The notes beneath the pieces were generated by a model that saw only the letters and a program-made list of their open reading frames with translations, was not told the origin of the DNA and made no database searches. Positions 43,244-51,653 of a DNA stretch of 64,000 nucleotides are shown in pieces. Source of the DNA: Ktedonobacter racemifer DSM 44963 (GTDB lineage: Bacteria; Chloroflexota; Ktedonobacteria; Ktedonobacterales; Ktedonobacteraceae); assembly GCF_000178855.1 (NCBI RefSeq), contig NZ_ADVG01000001.1, positions 3,385,481 through 3,449,480 on the forward strand. The letters are read 5' to 3'. A program made the translations under genes and the position numbers. Within the stretch, counting starts at the first letter, position 1. The number at the start of each line of letters is the position of its first letter.

Positions 43244-44337
43244 GGATAGCGCTTATTGCCCCTATCGTCACCCCCATCGCACAGCCCTTCCTGGGCGGCT
43301 CACAGGCCATGGTGGCACAACTCGCCCAGGGACTACAACAGCGTGGACACGAGGTCACGCTGTTCGCGCGCCAGGGATCAGCGGTGCCGGGAATTAAGAT
43401 TGAAGAGCTTGTCGTCCCTGACAGCGTCGTTCCGGCACGCTTCTCCGGTCCCTCTCAGGAGCGTCTAGCAGACCCCGGCTTCTTCGCGCAAGCTAATATC
43501 TTTCTCGATCTCTTCCTTCACCTGCGCCAGCGTCAGCATGAGTTTGACCTCGTTCATGCCCATGCCTTCGATTGGCCCGCCTTTACGCTGAGCGCCCTCC
43601 TGACAGCCATTCCTGTGATACACACTATTCACCTGCCCGCAGTCACGCCAGAGATCAACGAGGCGCTCCACCTGCTCCACCTGCAAGGCCATCCCCTGAG
43701 GCTGATTACGGTCTCCCAGGCCTGCGCGCGCACCTACGAACCCTACACCCCCTTTGACCACATTATCTATAATGGCCTCGATACCGACGTTATTCATTTC
43801 GCACCATATATTGAGCCAGACGCGGCGCTGCTCTTCGCCGGGCGCATCACTCCCGAGAAAGGGGTTGAGGCGGCACTGGAGATCGCTGAACGCGCGAACG
43901 TTCCCCTGCTCCTGGCAGGTGGCATCTATGACCAGGCTTATTATGAGCAACGCATTGCACCACGACTACAGGAAATGGGAGAGAGAGCACGTTACCTGGG
44001 ATCGCTTGAGCAACATGAGCTCTGGCAACTCATGGGGCAGGCGCGTGGCCTACTCTTTACCAGCACCTGGGACGAGCCGTTCGGCCTGACCATGATTGAG
44101 GCTATGGCGTGTGGTACGCCCGTGCTGGCCTTCGAGCGCGGGGCTGCGGCAGAAGTAATCAAGCATGGCGAGACCGGGTATTTAATCAGGCCCGGCGATA
44201 CATTCCAGGCCGCGCACCAGGTGGCCGAACTGGCCTCAATACAACGCGCCGCCTGCCGTCAGCATGTAGAACACCATTTCTCTTTCACCTCCATGCTTGA
44301 ACAACATGAACAAGCTTACCAGACAGCACTTAAGTAA
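43240..44337 (+). CDS. GT4 glycosyltransferase, candidate pterin glycosyltransferase
   Basis: 365 residues, GT-B fold. N-terminal acceptor domain with GGSQAMVAQLAQGLQQRGHE; donor domain with LFAGRITPEKGVEAALEIAE, STWDEPFGLTMIEAMACGTP and ERGAAAEVIKHGETG. No membrane segment. Start codon overlaps the PTPS stop by 4 nt, so production is coupled to PTPS. Cyanobacteria glycosylate tetrahydrobiopterin with a glycosyltransferase, and green sulfur bacteria make glycosylated pterins. The coupling suggests a comparable role here, but the acceptor is inference. Confidence 0.85.
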   Translation: MRIALIAPIVTPIAQPFLGGSQAMVAQLAQGLQQRGHEVTLFARQGSAVPGIKIEELVVPDSVVPARFSGPSQERLADPGFFAQANIFLDLFLHLRQRQHEFDLVHAHAFDWPAFTLSALLTAIPVIHTIHLPAVTPEINEALHLLHLQGHPLRLITVSQACARTYEPYTPFDHIIYNGLDTDVIHFAPYIEPDAALLFAGRITPEKGVEAALEIAERANVPLLLAGGIYDQAYYEQRIAPRLQEMGERARYLGSLEQHELWQLMGQARGLLFTSTWDEPFGLTMIEAMACGTPVLAFERGAAAEVIKHGETGYLIRPGDTFQAAHQVAELASIQRAACRQHVEHHFSFTSMLEQHEQAYQTALK

Positions 44338-44341
44338 CCTG

Positions 44342-44380
44342 AACGAAACTTCATGCGCCGCTGGCGCATGAAGTTTCGTT
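44342..44380 (+). terminator. terminator of the pterin operon
   Basis: An 18-bp perfect stem with a GCT loop immediately after the glycosyltransferase stop, ending in a T-containing arm. Confidence 0.85.
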
Positions 44381-44401
44381 TCCCCCAACGCCGTCCCCCT
44401 C

Positions 44402-44436
44402 TTGACAAAAGTGGGTAATTTAATTATCATATAATT
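44402..44436 (+). promoter_or_regulatory. promoter with overlapping operator for the ArsR-type regulator
   Basis: TTGACA (44402-44407), 17-nt spacer, TATCAT (44425-44430). The inverted repeat AATTA-TCATA-TAATT (44422-44436) covers the -10, a usual position for autoregulation by a winged-helix repressor. Confidence 0.7.
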
Positions 44437-44501
44437 AGACATTTATACAACTAGCAATTCGCCTATCTGGTCACATATTCAGCGCAAGAAGGAGAATGGC
44501 A

Positions 44502-45197
44502 ATGCGAGAAGAAGACATTGTGCAGCAGCAACGCGAACAGCGCCAGAATGAGCGCCAGGCCGATACAAACTATGGTATGGCACGGATGCGCTATGGCCTG
44601 GAGAAGGCCGAGCCGCTTATTCGCCTGGGGCGCGCCATCGCAGACCCTATGCGTGTGCGCATCCTGGCGCTCTTAGCCCAGCGCTCAATGTATGGGCAGG
44701 AACTGGCGGAGCAACTGGACGTCTCGACACCTACCATCTCGCATCATATGGCCCTCCTGCGCGGTGCGGGCCTGGTCAAGGTGCGCAAGGAGAACAACTA
44801 CCATCACTATGAGTTGGAAACTGAGGGCTTCAAACAGGCCAGCTCGCTTCTCACCCTGGAGCACCTACGTAGCATTGGCGCAGAACTTCAGGACACAAAT
44901 GCCCTGGTGAATCCTACACAGGAAGATGATCGCCAAATGGTGGAGTCCTCCTTCTTCGACGGCGAACGCCTGCTCAGCATTCCACGCGGCACCCAGGGCA
45001 GGCGCTACATCATGGAGAAGATCGCCCGCACCTTTGAATGGGGGCACATCTATGAAGAGACCGAGGTCAATGCCATCCTCAAGCCCATTTACATCGATGT
45101 ACCGCTCATCCGCCGCGAGCTGATCAACCAGAAGCTCATGATGCGCGAGAACGGGCGCTACTGGCTGATTCGTCCGCCTCACTCCCAGGAAGCGTGA
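44502..45197 (+). CDS. ArsR-family regulator with DUF2087 domain
   Basis: 231 residues. Two in-frame ATGs lie close together (44496, 44502); AAGGAG is correctly spaced only for the second. Winged helix: ADPMRVRILALLAQRSMYGQ, ELAEQLDVSTPTISHHMALL, then GLVKVRKENNYHHYEL. No ArsR metal-binding Cys are seen. The C-terminal DUF2087 domain (about 150-225: RRYIMEKIARTFEWGHIYEE, RRELINQKLMMRENGRYWLI) usually senses an unknown signal. It may control itself and the peptidase gene 90 nt downstream. Confidence 0.85.
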   Translation: MREEDIVQQQREQRQNERQADTNYGMARMRYGLEKAEPLIRLGRAIADPMRVRILALLAQRSMYGQELAEQLDVSTPTISHHMALLRGAGLVKVRKENNYHHYELETEGFKQASSLLTLEHLRSIGAELQDTNALVNPTQEDDRQMVESSFFDGERLLSIPRGTQGRRYIMEKIARTFEWGHIYEETEVNAILKPIYIDVPLIRRELINQKLMMRENGRYWLIRPPHSQEA

Positions 45198-45284
45198 GAG
45201 CATTATGGTGGATATGATGAGAAAAGGTCTGCTCTTTTTCCTATCATAACAGCGGTAATTATACTTGACTAATGAAAGGACAGC

Positions 45285-46499
45285 ATGATGACAGCAGCAT
45301 GGACGCGCGACTATACCTACCTGGCCTTGCGCATGCACAAGCGCCTAAAGAAAATCTCCTTTTCGCCTTTTGTGGATGGCTACTTTGGTCCGCCAGAGTG
45401 GAAAACGACGATTGAGGCCGAGGCTATGCAAGAACCACAGGCTCTGCTTGAAGCCGCCCAGAGGCTCACCACCCAGCTTCCGCAGCAGGACTTCTCCATC
45501 GAGCGTAAACATGTGCTCAAGGCCAATATGCGCTCATTAGAGACCATATGCCGCCTGCTGTGCGGCGAGCAGATCCCGTTGCGCGACCTGGTTGAGCGAT
45601 GCCTGGATATTCGCCCCAGCTATATACCGGATAGCTATTTCGAGGAGGCACGTCGCATCCATGATGAGGTATTACCAGGGAAAGGCACTATCTTTGATCG
45701 CCTTCGCGCCTGGCATCGACGGCGCGAGCTTCCCTGGGAGAAGCGTGATCTCCTGACACAAATCGTACCGACTATCCTTGCCGAGCTACGCCGACGCACA
45801 GCTGAACGCATCGGCCTGCCCGAGGGCGAGACACTGGACCTGCATTTTCCTGAAGATATGCGCTTCGGTGGCGGCTGCTTCTACCAGGGAAACTATCGCT
45901 CATGCATCGAACTCAACAAAAACGTACCACCCAAGCTCTACCGGCAGTTCGATACGCTCTGTCACGAGTGCTATCCAGGCCACCATACCGAGTTCGTGCA
46001 TAAGGACCAGTTCCTCTATCGCCAACGCGGCTTCGAAGAAGTAGCAACCATGTGCCTGCTAACGCCTGCAATCGTCATCAGCGAAGGCATTGCCATGCAG
46101 GCCCGCGAGATACTCTTTGAGCCTGAGGAAGCTTATCAATGGTTAGGCGAGCAGATCACTACCCAACTCGGACGAGACCTGGATAGCAATCCTCTGGAAG
46201 AGGAACGCATCATGTACGCACAGAATATGCTGGAGGGCGTAGCCTGTAACGCCGCTCTGATGCAAGAGGATAGCAAGCCAGACGAAGAGGTTCGAGAGTA
46301 CATGATACGCTACCTGCGCGGTGGCGCGGACCTGGACGCGCTACGCGATCCCATCGAGCGCATCTACATCTTCAGCTACCATTATGGTACCCAGCTCCTA
46401 CGCCCTCATCTGCAAGGGCCACAACGCCTCGCCAACTTCCGCCTCCTCCTCCAGGAGCCGCTGCTCCCCTCCGACCTACAAAAAAGGGAGCCTATATAA
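45285..46499 (+). CDS. DUF885-like metallopeptidase
   Basis: 404 residues. The zinc motif is CHECYPGHHTEFVHKD, the HExxPGHH form typical of DUF885 proteins (gluzincin-like, related to M2/M3-type peptidases). The third ligand is probably the Glu in ITPAIVISEGIAM-like TPAIVISEGIAM. FGGGCFYQGNYRSCIELNKN is a substrate-side loop. No signal peptide, so it acts in the cytoplasm. Possible co-expression with the ArsR regulator. Substrate unknown. Confidence 0.8.
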   Translation: MMTAAWTRDYTYLALRMHKRLKKISFSPFVDGYFGPPEWKTTIEAEAMQEPQALLEAAQRLTTQLPQQDFSIERKHVLKANMRSLETICRLLCGEQIPLRDLVERCLDIRPSYIPDSYFEEARRIHDEVLPGKGTIFDRLRAWHRRRELPWEKRDLLTQIVPTILAELRRRTAERIGLPEGETLDLHFPEDMRFGGGCFYQGNYRSCIELNKNVPPKLYRQFDTLCHECYPGHHTEFVHKDQFLYRQRGFEEVATMCLLTPAIVISEGIAMQAREILFEPEEAYQWLGEQITTQLGRDLDSNPLEEERIMYAQNMLEGVACNAALMQEDSKPDEEVREYMIRYLRGGADLDALRDPIERIYIFSYHYGTQLLRPHLQGPQRLANFRLLLQEPLLPSDLQKREPI

Positions 46500-46545
46500 A
46501 AAGAGAAGGGTGGCCAGGCGCGCCTGACCCCCCTTCTCTTTTTAT
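46497..46545. terminator. hairpin after the DUF885 gene
   Basis: AAAAAGAGAAGGG pairs with CCCTTCTCTTTTT, with an inner CAGGCGCGCCTG palindrome. It ends where the TnpB element begins, and the T run supplies TTTAT next to the element, a plausible target motif. Confidence 0.8.
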
Positions 46546-48195
46546 CAAACCGGCCCGTAAAACCCCTGGCTTGAGCCATGGGGATACAAGGGCCGTTCCT
46601 TGTGGGAGTGGCTTGGGTGGTTGGGACAACAAAGAAAAGCGAGGGCTTGACAGAAAAGCGAGGCTTCTGTATACTGCTTCTTGAAATCCTGTTCTATACC
46701 TGTAACAAGATCTCAGCACCGAAGTGAGCAGAAATGCCGTGAGAGGAGGGGATACATGGAAGACGCGAGGGATACATGGAAGACGCGAGGGAGACACCAG
46801 AGCGACAGCCAGATGAGACAGCGTTGCCGGTGCGCGTCAAAGCCTCTGTCTATCGCCTGTATCCCACCCGCAAGCAAGAAGGCACCCTTCTCTGGACGCT
46901 TCGGCGCTGTAAAGAGCTCTACAATGCGAGCCTGGAAGAACGCACCGCCGCCTACAAAATGGCAGGCGTCTCGGTCTCCTATGGCATGCAATCCGAGCAA
47001 TTGCCTCAGCTCAAAGAGGAGCGTCCCGAGTATCAGGAGATCTATTCCCAGGTCCAACAGGATGTATTGAGACGCCTCGATAAAGCCATGAAGGCCTTCT
47101 TTCGGCGCGTTGATGAGGGGCAACCCCCAGGCTATCCACGCTATAAATCCAACGCTCGCTATCGCTCCTTCACCTATCCACAGAGTGGCTATGAGATCAT
47201 CGGCGCCCTCACGTCCCATGACACCAAGAAGAAGAAAACCTGTCGGTTGAAGCTCTCGAAGATCGGGCATCTCAAGATGGTGATGCATCGACCCATCAAA
47301 GGCACCATCAAAGGCTGCACCATCAAACACGATGGCGACCAATGGTATGCGGTTTTCAGCGTGGAGCAGGCCATTGGTGCAACGCCGGTGCATCCCTCCA
47401 CGAAGACGGTGGGCATTGATATGGGCATTACCTCCTATGCCACGCTCTCCACAGGCGAACAGATCGCCAATCCGCGCATCTACCGTTCCACCGAGCAGCA
47501 GATCAAGGAGGCCCATCGCAGGCTCTCTCGGCGTAAGCGGGGCAGTCATCGACGCGCCCGAGCCAAGCGTGCCTTGACGCGACTCTACCGCAAGGTGCGT
47601 CATCGTCGACAGGACTTCCTGCATAAGGCGTCGCGCCAGTTGGTCAATCAGTATGGGATGCTGGTGTTTGAAGCGTTGCAGATCCCCAATATGACGGCAA
47701 GACCCAAACTCAAACCTGCGGAAGCCCCTGCACCTCTGCAGGGGAGCAACAGTGGCACGGCAGCGGCGGTGACGCACTATCTGCCCAATGGAGCGGCAGC
47801 CAAAGGTGGCCTCAACAAGAGTATCCTGGATGCGGCCTGGGGTCGGTTCATCACACTGTGTGCCTGCAAAGCGGAAGAGGCTGGCGGCATGGTGGTGAAG
47901 GTGGCGCCCCAGCAAACGAGTCAGCTGTGCAGTGGCTGCGGGGTCCTGGTCCCCAAAGACCTCTCGGTGCGATGGCATTCCTGTCCCACGTGTGGGGCTG
48001 AGTTAGATCGCGATGAGAATGCCGCTCTCAACATCCTGCGCCGCTATGAGCTGCACGGACCCATTCGCGAACGCAAGAAACGCAAAGCCACCAGGAAGGT
48101 GGTCGGGGTGGGAAGCGCCCCACAGAGATCGGTTCCCTCCAAGGAGGGTGCCGACCACTGTCGAAGCCCCCGCCTTTAGGCGTGGGGTACTTCAC
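46546..48195 (+). mobile_element. TnpB element, copy A
   Basis: About 1.65 kb, nearly identical to copy B at 51654-53283 in the opposite orientation. The left boundary follows TTTAT in both copies, probably the target-adjacent motif. The right end is a hairpin around CCCGCCTTTAGGCGTGGG closing with GTACTTCAC (48187-48195). No tnpA. The guide of its right-end RNA would be the flank from 48196, which lies at the 3' end of glnA. Confidence 0.8.
46776..48179 (+). CDS. tnpB: TnpB RNA-guided nuclease, copy A
   Basis: 467 residues starting MEDARETPERQPDETALPVR. RuvC-I VGIDMGITSYATLS, RuvC-II LVFEALQIPNM, zinc finger CSGCGVLVPKDLSVRWHSC with PTCG, RuvC-III LDRDENAALNILRR. An Ala/Pro/Gly-rich insertion of ~30 residues (around KPAEAPAPLQGSNSGTAAAV) follows RuvC-II. 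It differs from copy B by one residue near the C-terminus (Val for Ala in KVVG[V/A]GS). A 20-bp duplication before the start puts an out-of-frame ATG next to the ribosome binding site, so expression may be reduced. The long minus-strand frame over this gene is a shadow. Confidence 0.93.
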   Translation: MEDARETPERQPDETALPVRVKASVYRLYPTRKQEGTLLWTLRRCKELYNASLEERTAAYKMAGVSVSYGMQSEQLPQLKEERPEYQEIYSQVQQDVLRRLDKAMKAFFRRVDEGQPPGYPRYKSNARYRSFTYPQSGYEIIGALTSHDTKKKKTCRLKLSKIGHLKMVMHRPIKGTIKGCTIKHDGDQWYAVFSVEQAIGATPVHPSTKTVGIDMGITSYATLSTGEQIANPRIYRSTEQQIKEAHRRLSRRKRGSHRRARAKRALTRLYRKVRHRRQDFLHKASRQLVNQYGMLVFEALQIPNMTARPKLKPAEAPAPLQGSNSGTAAAVTHYLPNGAAAKGGLNKSILDAAWGRFITLCACKAEEAGGMVVKVAPQQTSQLCSGCGVLVPKDLSVRWHSCPTCGAELDRDENAALNILRRYELHGPIRERKKRKATRKVVGVGSAPQRSVPSKEGADHCRSPRL

Positions 48196-48199
48196 ATTT

Positions 48200-49633
48200 C
48201 TAAAACACTGAAAGGTAGCGCTGGATCTCCCAGGGGTGGACCTGCTCACGATACTCGGTCCACTCGATGCCCTTGGCATCCAGGAAGCCTTCATAGATGG
48301 CATCACCCAGGGTCTCGCGGATCAGTGGGTCCTCACGCAGGGCCTCCAGGGCCTCGCCAAGGGTCGCGGGCAGCATCGGCGCGCGTGGACGTAGGCGGTC
48401 ACCCTCGTCATGCAGGAAGAGGTTCTCGTCCATAGCGGCTGGCAATGTAAGCTTGCGCTGAATGCCGTCCAGGCCAGCGCGCAACATGACCGCCAGCGCG
48501 AGATAGGGGTTGCAGCTTGGATCAGTACAGCGCAGCTCAACGCGCATCGTGCTCTCGGAATCGCTTCCCAGGCGTGGCACACGGATCAAGGCCTGGCGAT
48601 TGATGCGCCCCCAGTTGATAACCACCGGGGCCTCATAGCCGCCAACCAGGCGCTTATAAGAGTTGACCAGGGGGGCGAGCAAGGCGCACATGGCTGGCGC
48701 ATGCGCCAGCTGACCGGCGATAAACCAGCGCCCCTCCTCGGAGAGTGCATAGTCAGCCTGGGGGTTGAGGAAGGCATTGCGACCCGTCGAGCTATTAATC
48801 AACTGCTGATGGATATGTAAACCCGAGCCGTTCACGCCAAAGAAGGGCTTGGGGAGGAAGGTCGCGTAGAGGTTATGTTGAGCCGCGACAGCCTTGAGCA
48901 CATATTTCGCTGTCATCAAGCCATCGGCGATGCGCAGTGCGTCGGCGATCTCAAAGTCCAGCTCGTGCTGACCATCGGCAACTTCATGGTGGCTGGCCTC
49001 GATATTGATATCCATCTTATGCAGGGCGTAGACCATCTGTCGCCGTACAGTCGCGGCCAGGTCGGTCGAGAGATCGAAATAGCCACGTCGGTCATGGGGC
49101 AACGGCTTCGGTGTCTCGTTCTCCAGGCTGAGCAAGAAAAACTCCAGCTCGGGGGCAACTTTATATTGAAAACCCATCTCGCGCGCCAGGTTCAAAGCCT
49201 GCATCAAGGTCGCGCGCGGGTCGCCATCAAAATGCTCGCCATCAGGTGTGCGTACATCACAGATTACACGCGCAACCACGTCCGCATTCCCGATATCGTC
49301 GCTGCGATGGCCCTCCGCCGTATAGGATAGGCGGACTTTATCAGGAAGAATCGCGAAGGTCGAGAGATCTGGAAATAGGTACATATCGCTTTCAGCGACA
49401 CGCGCAAAGCCTTCAATTGAGGAGCCGTCAAACCATTTGCCATGTGTGAGGCAGTCATTAAACTGCTCGACAGGGATAGTCACACACTTGGCCATCCCTA
49501 CCACGTCTGTAAATTCCAGGTTGATGAAACGCACCCGCTCATGTTCAATGCGGGCCATTACCTGGTCGTAATATTGTTGATCGTGTCGTTTAGACATATC
49601 CGTCTGCTTCGCGTAATTCTGTTCGTCTGCCAT
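48200..49633 (-). CDS. glnA: glutamine synthetase type I
   Basis: 477 residues, ATP-dependent glutamine formation from glutamate and ammonia. FDGSSIEGFARVAESDMYLFPD is the Asp-50 latch region, APELEFFLL and NGSGLHIHQQL the active-site metal/His region, and NSYKRLVGGYEAPV the ATP/Glu loop (family NSYKRL). There is no MxxxxY adenylylation Tyr loop that I can identify with confidence near residue 400, so adenylylation control is uncertain. GAGGAG precedes the ATG. The 3' end abuts TnpB copy A within 5 nt. Confidence 0.95.
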   Translation of the reverse strand: MADEQNYAKQTDMSKRHDQQYYDQVMARIEHERVRFINLEFTDVVGMAKCVTIPVEQFNDCLTHGKWFDGSSIEGFARVAESDMYLFPDLSTFAILPDKVRLSYTAEGHRSDDIGNADVVARVICDVRTPDGEHFDGDPRATLMQALNLAREMGFQYKVAPELEFFLLSLENETPKPLPHDRRGYFDLSTDLAATVRRQMVYALHKMDINIEASHHEVADGQHELDFEIADALRIADGLMTAKYVLKAVAAQHNLYATFLPKPFFGVNGSGLHIHQQLINSSTGRNAFLNPQADYALSEEGRWFIAGQLAHAPAMCALLAPLVNSYKRLVGGYEAPVVINWGRINRQALIRVPRLGSDSESTMRVELRCTDPSCNPYLALAVMLRAGLDGIQRKLTLPAAMDENLFLHDEGDRLRPRAPMLPATLGEALEALREDPLIRETLGDAIYEGFLDAKGIEWTEYREQVHPWEIQRYLSVF

Positions 49634-49682
49634 ATCACTGCTCCTCTTTGCAGGTCTCTCTTTTTAGTCTACTCTGACCAGG

Positions 49683-49970
49683 CTAATCTGGATCGCTACC
49701 CAGTGCGGAAGTATACGTATCTTCTTTCACCGGGATATCGGTCTCTGCTTGAAAATTGCGTGGATCAGTAAACAATTGCACCAATCCACAGCGACTACAC
49801 ACCAGAGGGAAAAGGGGCGAGGCTCCCCACATATTGGGCTGGCGACCAGAGCCATAGATACGTACCTGCTCTAATGGAACATTCGACCAGACACGCGCCT
49901 GGGGACGTGCCCCACAGTTAGGACAGGGTACAATCAGCGTGCGGGTAGGATCATAATAATTATTTCTCAT
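49683..49970 (-). CDS. small zinc-ribbon protein
   Basis: About 95 residues from MRNNYYDPTRTL; two upstream in-frame starts (49994, 50003) are possible but all have weak ribosome binding sites. Two CxxC pairs (VPCPNCGARPQ and VCSRCGLVQLF) would bind one zinc. Central YGSGRQPNMWGASPLFP is unrecognised. It resembles general nucleic-acid-binding zinc ribbons; no function can be given. It lies 49 nt before glnA on the same strand and may share its transcript. Confidence 0.6.
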   Translation of the reverse strand: MRNNYYDPTRTLIVPCPNCGARPQARVWSNVPLEQVRIYGSGRQPNMWGASPLFPLVCSRCGLVQLFTDPRNFQAETDIPVKEDTYTSALGSDPD

Positions 49971-50147
49971 CTCTGCATATACCAACCTTTGCATCCTGCA
50001 CAAAGCGCAAACCAGGCTCTCTCATCAGCTCGCCTTACATCCCTCCACGGATTGGATGCTCATTGTCACATGCCTTCATCTCAGTGTCAAGCAAACTACC
50101 AATAATGGAGGTGAGCGCGCTTTTCTCTCCTTTTCATGAGGGTCTTC

Positions 50148-50160
50148 GCGCCTGCGGCGC
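50148..50160. repeat. GCGCCTGCGGCGC module, degenerate copy
   Basis: The short TGC-loop hairpin is intact, but the following sequence (GTGAGCCTGCGCTTGC near 50186) no longer makes the long stem seen in other copies. The rest of 49971-50408 holds no gene. Confidence 0.7.
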
Positions 50161-50408
50161 TCAGGGGTAGGGTGTGCGTGGAAAGTGAGCCTGCGCTTGC
50201 TGAGTGCCAGTTTTTATCGTCTCTTCAGATAGACGATAAACGCTTCCTATCCTCCAAATACTGCACGATTGGACCTTTACCAGCATACCGGACCTTTCGG
50301 GGATAAACGTGAGGAACAGCTTGCAGATATACAGCTGCCTCCCTATAATCAAAAACATGATGAGACAAAATAAGACATAACAAAAGGCGAAGAAGAGAGG
50401 CATAACAC

Positions 50409-51641
50409 ATGGATACCAGTGAAAAAAACTCGCCAGCGGCCGAGAAGCGGAGCGGCCTCAGGCCCTGGCATATCGCACTCATCGTTGTATTAATTCTCCT
50501 GCTCATCGGCGGAGGGATACTCGCCAGCAAGTGGCGCACGATTACTTCCCTCGCTATCGGCACACGCTATGTCGGTGGCGATGCCGCGACGGTGCCGCTC
50601 ACGCTGCCACCTGGCTTTCATGCCAGTGCCTTTTATAGCGGCCTCTCGGGACCGCGTATGATTACCTTTAGCCCCGATGGCACGCTCTTTGTCGCGGAGC
50701 GCTATGCCAAAAGTATCATCGCCCTCCCTGATCGCGACCACAGCGGAAAGGCCAGCGAGCGCATCGTCGTCGTCAGTGGACTCGACGACCCCACCAGCCT
50801 GGATTTCCACGCTGGGCAGCTCTACGTGGGCGAGGGCTCACGTGTCACGCGCTTTACCCTCGACAAAGACTACAAGGTCACTGAGCGCAAGGTAATCGTG
50901 CCCAATCTGCCAGTTGGCGGCAACCACTCCACGCGCACAGTGCTGGTTGGACCCGATAACTATCTCTATGTCTCTATCGGCTCAACCTGTAACGATTGCG
51001 TGGAGCAGAATCCACAGCGCGCCACCGTCTGGCGCTACAACCTGGACGGGAGCAATGGACGCCTCTACGCTAAGGGGTTGCGCAACGCTGTTGGTATGAG
51101 CATCAATCCCTGGAACCAGCAGATCTGGGTCACCAATAACGGGCGCGACCTGCTTGGGGATAACATTCCGCCTGAAACGGTGTACCACCTGGTCGATGGA
51201 GCAAATTACGGATGGCCCTATTGTCACGCGGGAAATATTATTGATCCCGACCTGGGCAATTCAGATTCCTGTAAAGGGGTAACACAGCCCCTGGTCAGAA
51301 TGCAGGCGCACTCTGCCCCGCTTGGGCTGGCTTTCTATGACGCTCAACAGCAGGGCCAGAGCACCCAGGGAGTCAGGTTTTTTCCCCAGCAGTACCAGGG
51401 CCTTTTCGTTGCCTTCCATGGCTCCTGGAACCGCAGCGTTCCCACAGGCTACAAGATGGTCTTTATCCCCCTGACCGCCCATGGGCAGGTCGCAGGCATG
51501 GCGCAAGATTTTGCCACAGGCTGGCTCAAGGGGAACGATGCCTCAGGTCGCCCTGTAGGCCTCGCAGTAGGACCCGATCACGCGCTGTATGTCAGCGATG
51601 ATAAAGACGGGACCATTTATCGCATCTGGTACGCGGGCTAG
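50409..51641 (+). CDS. membrane-anchored PQQ-type sugar dehydrogenase
   Basis: 410 residues. N-terminal signal-anchor helix (HIALIVVLILLLIGGGILAS), then a six-bladed propeller of the soluble glucose/sorbosone dehydrogenase type: GPRMITFSPDGTLFVAER, GGNHSTRTVLVGPDNYLYVS (His at the PQQ-side position), GLRNAVGMSINPWNQQIWVT, DGANYGWPYCHAG, GLFVAFHGSWNRS and PVGLAVGPDHALYVSDDKDG. It would oxidise a sugar or aldose outside the membrane with PQQ. Whether this genome makes PQQ is unknown. GAGAGG precedes the ATG. TnpB copy B begins 12 nt after the stop. Confidence 0.9.
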   Translation: MDTSEKNSPAAEKRSGLRPWHIALIVVLILLLIGGGILASKWRTITSLAIGTRYVGGDAATVPLTLPPGFHASAFYSGLSGPRMITFSPDGTLFVAERYAKSIIALPDRDHSGKASERIVVVSGLDDPTSLDFHAGQLYVGEGSRVTRFTLDKDYKVTERKVIVPNLPVGGNHSTRTVLVGPDNYLYVSIGSTCNDCVEQNPQRATVWRYNLDGSNGRLYAKGLRNAVGMSINPWNQQIWVTNNGRDLLGDNIPPETVYHLVDGANYGWPYCHAGNIIDPDLGNSDSCKGVTQPLVRMQAHSAPLGLAFYDAQQQGQSTQGVRFFPQQYQGLFVAFHGSWNRSVPTGYKMVFIPLTAHGQVAGMAQDFATGWLKGNDASGRPVGLAVGPDHALYVSDDKDGTIYRIWYAG

Positions 51642-51653
51642 CACAGTACACAC

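Noticed and set aside
46713..47978. 421-codon minus-strand frame
   Set aside because: It is the exact antisense of TnpB copy A; the same shadow appears over copy B (51871-53424). No family match or ribosome binding site, while the TnpB strand has clear motifs.
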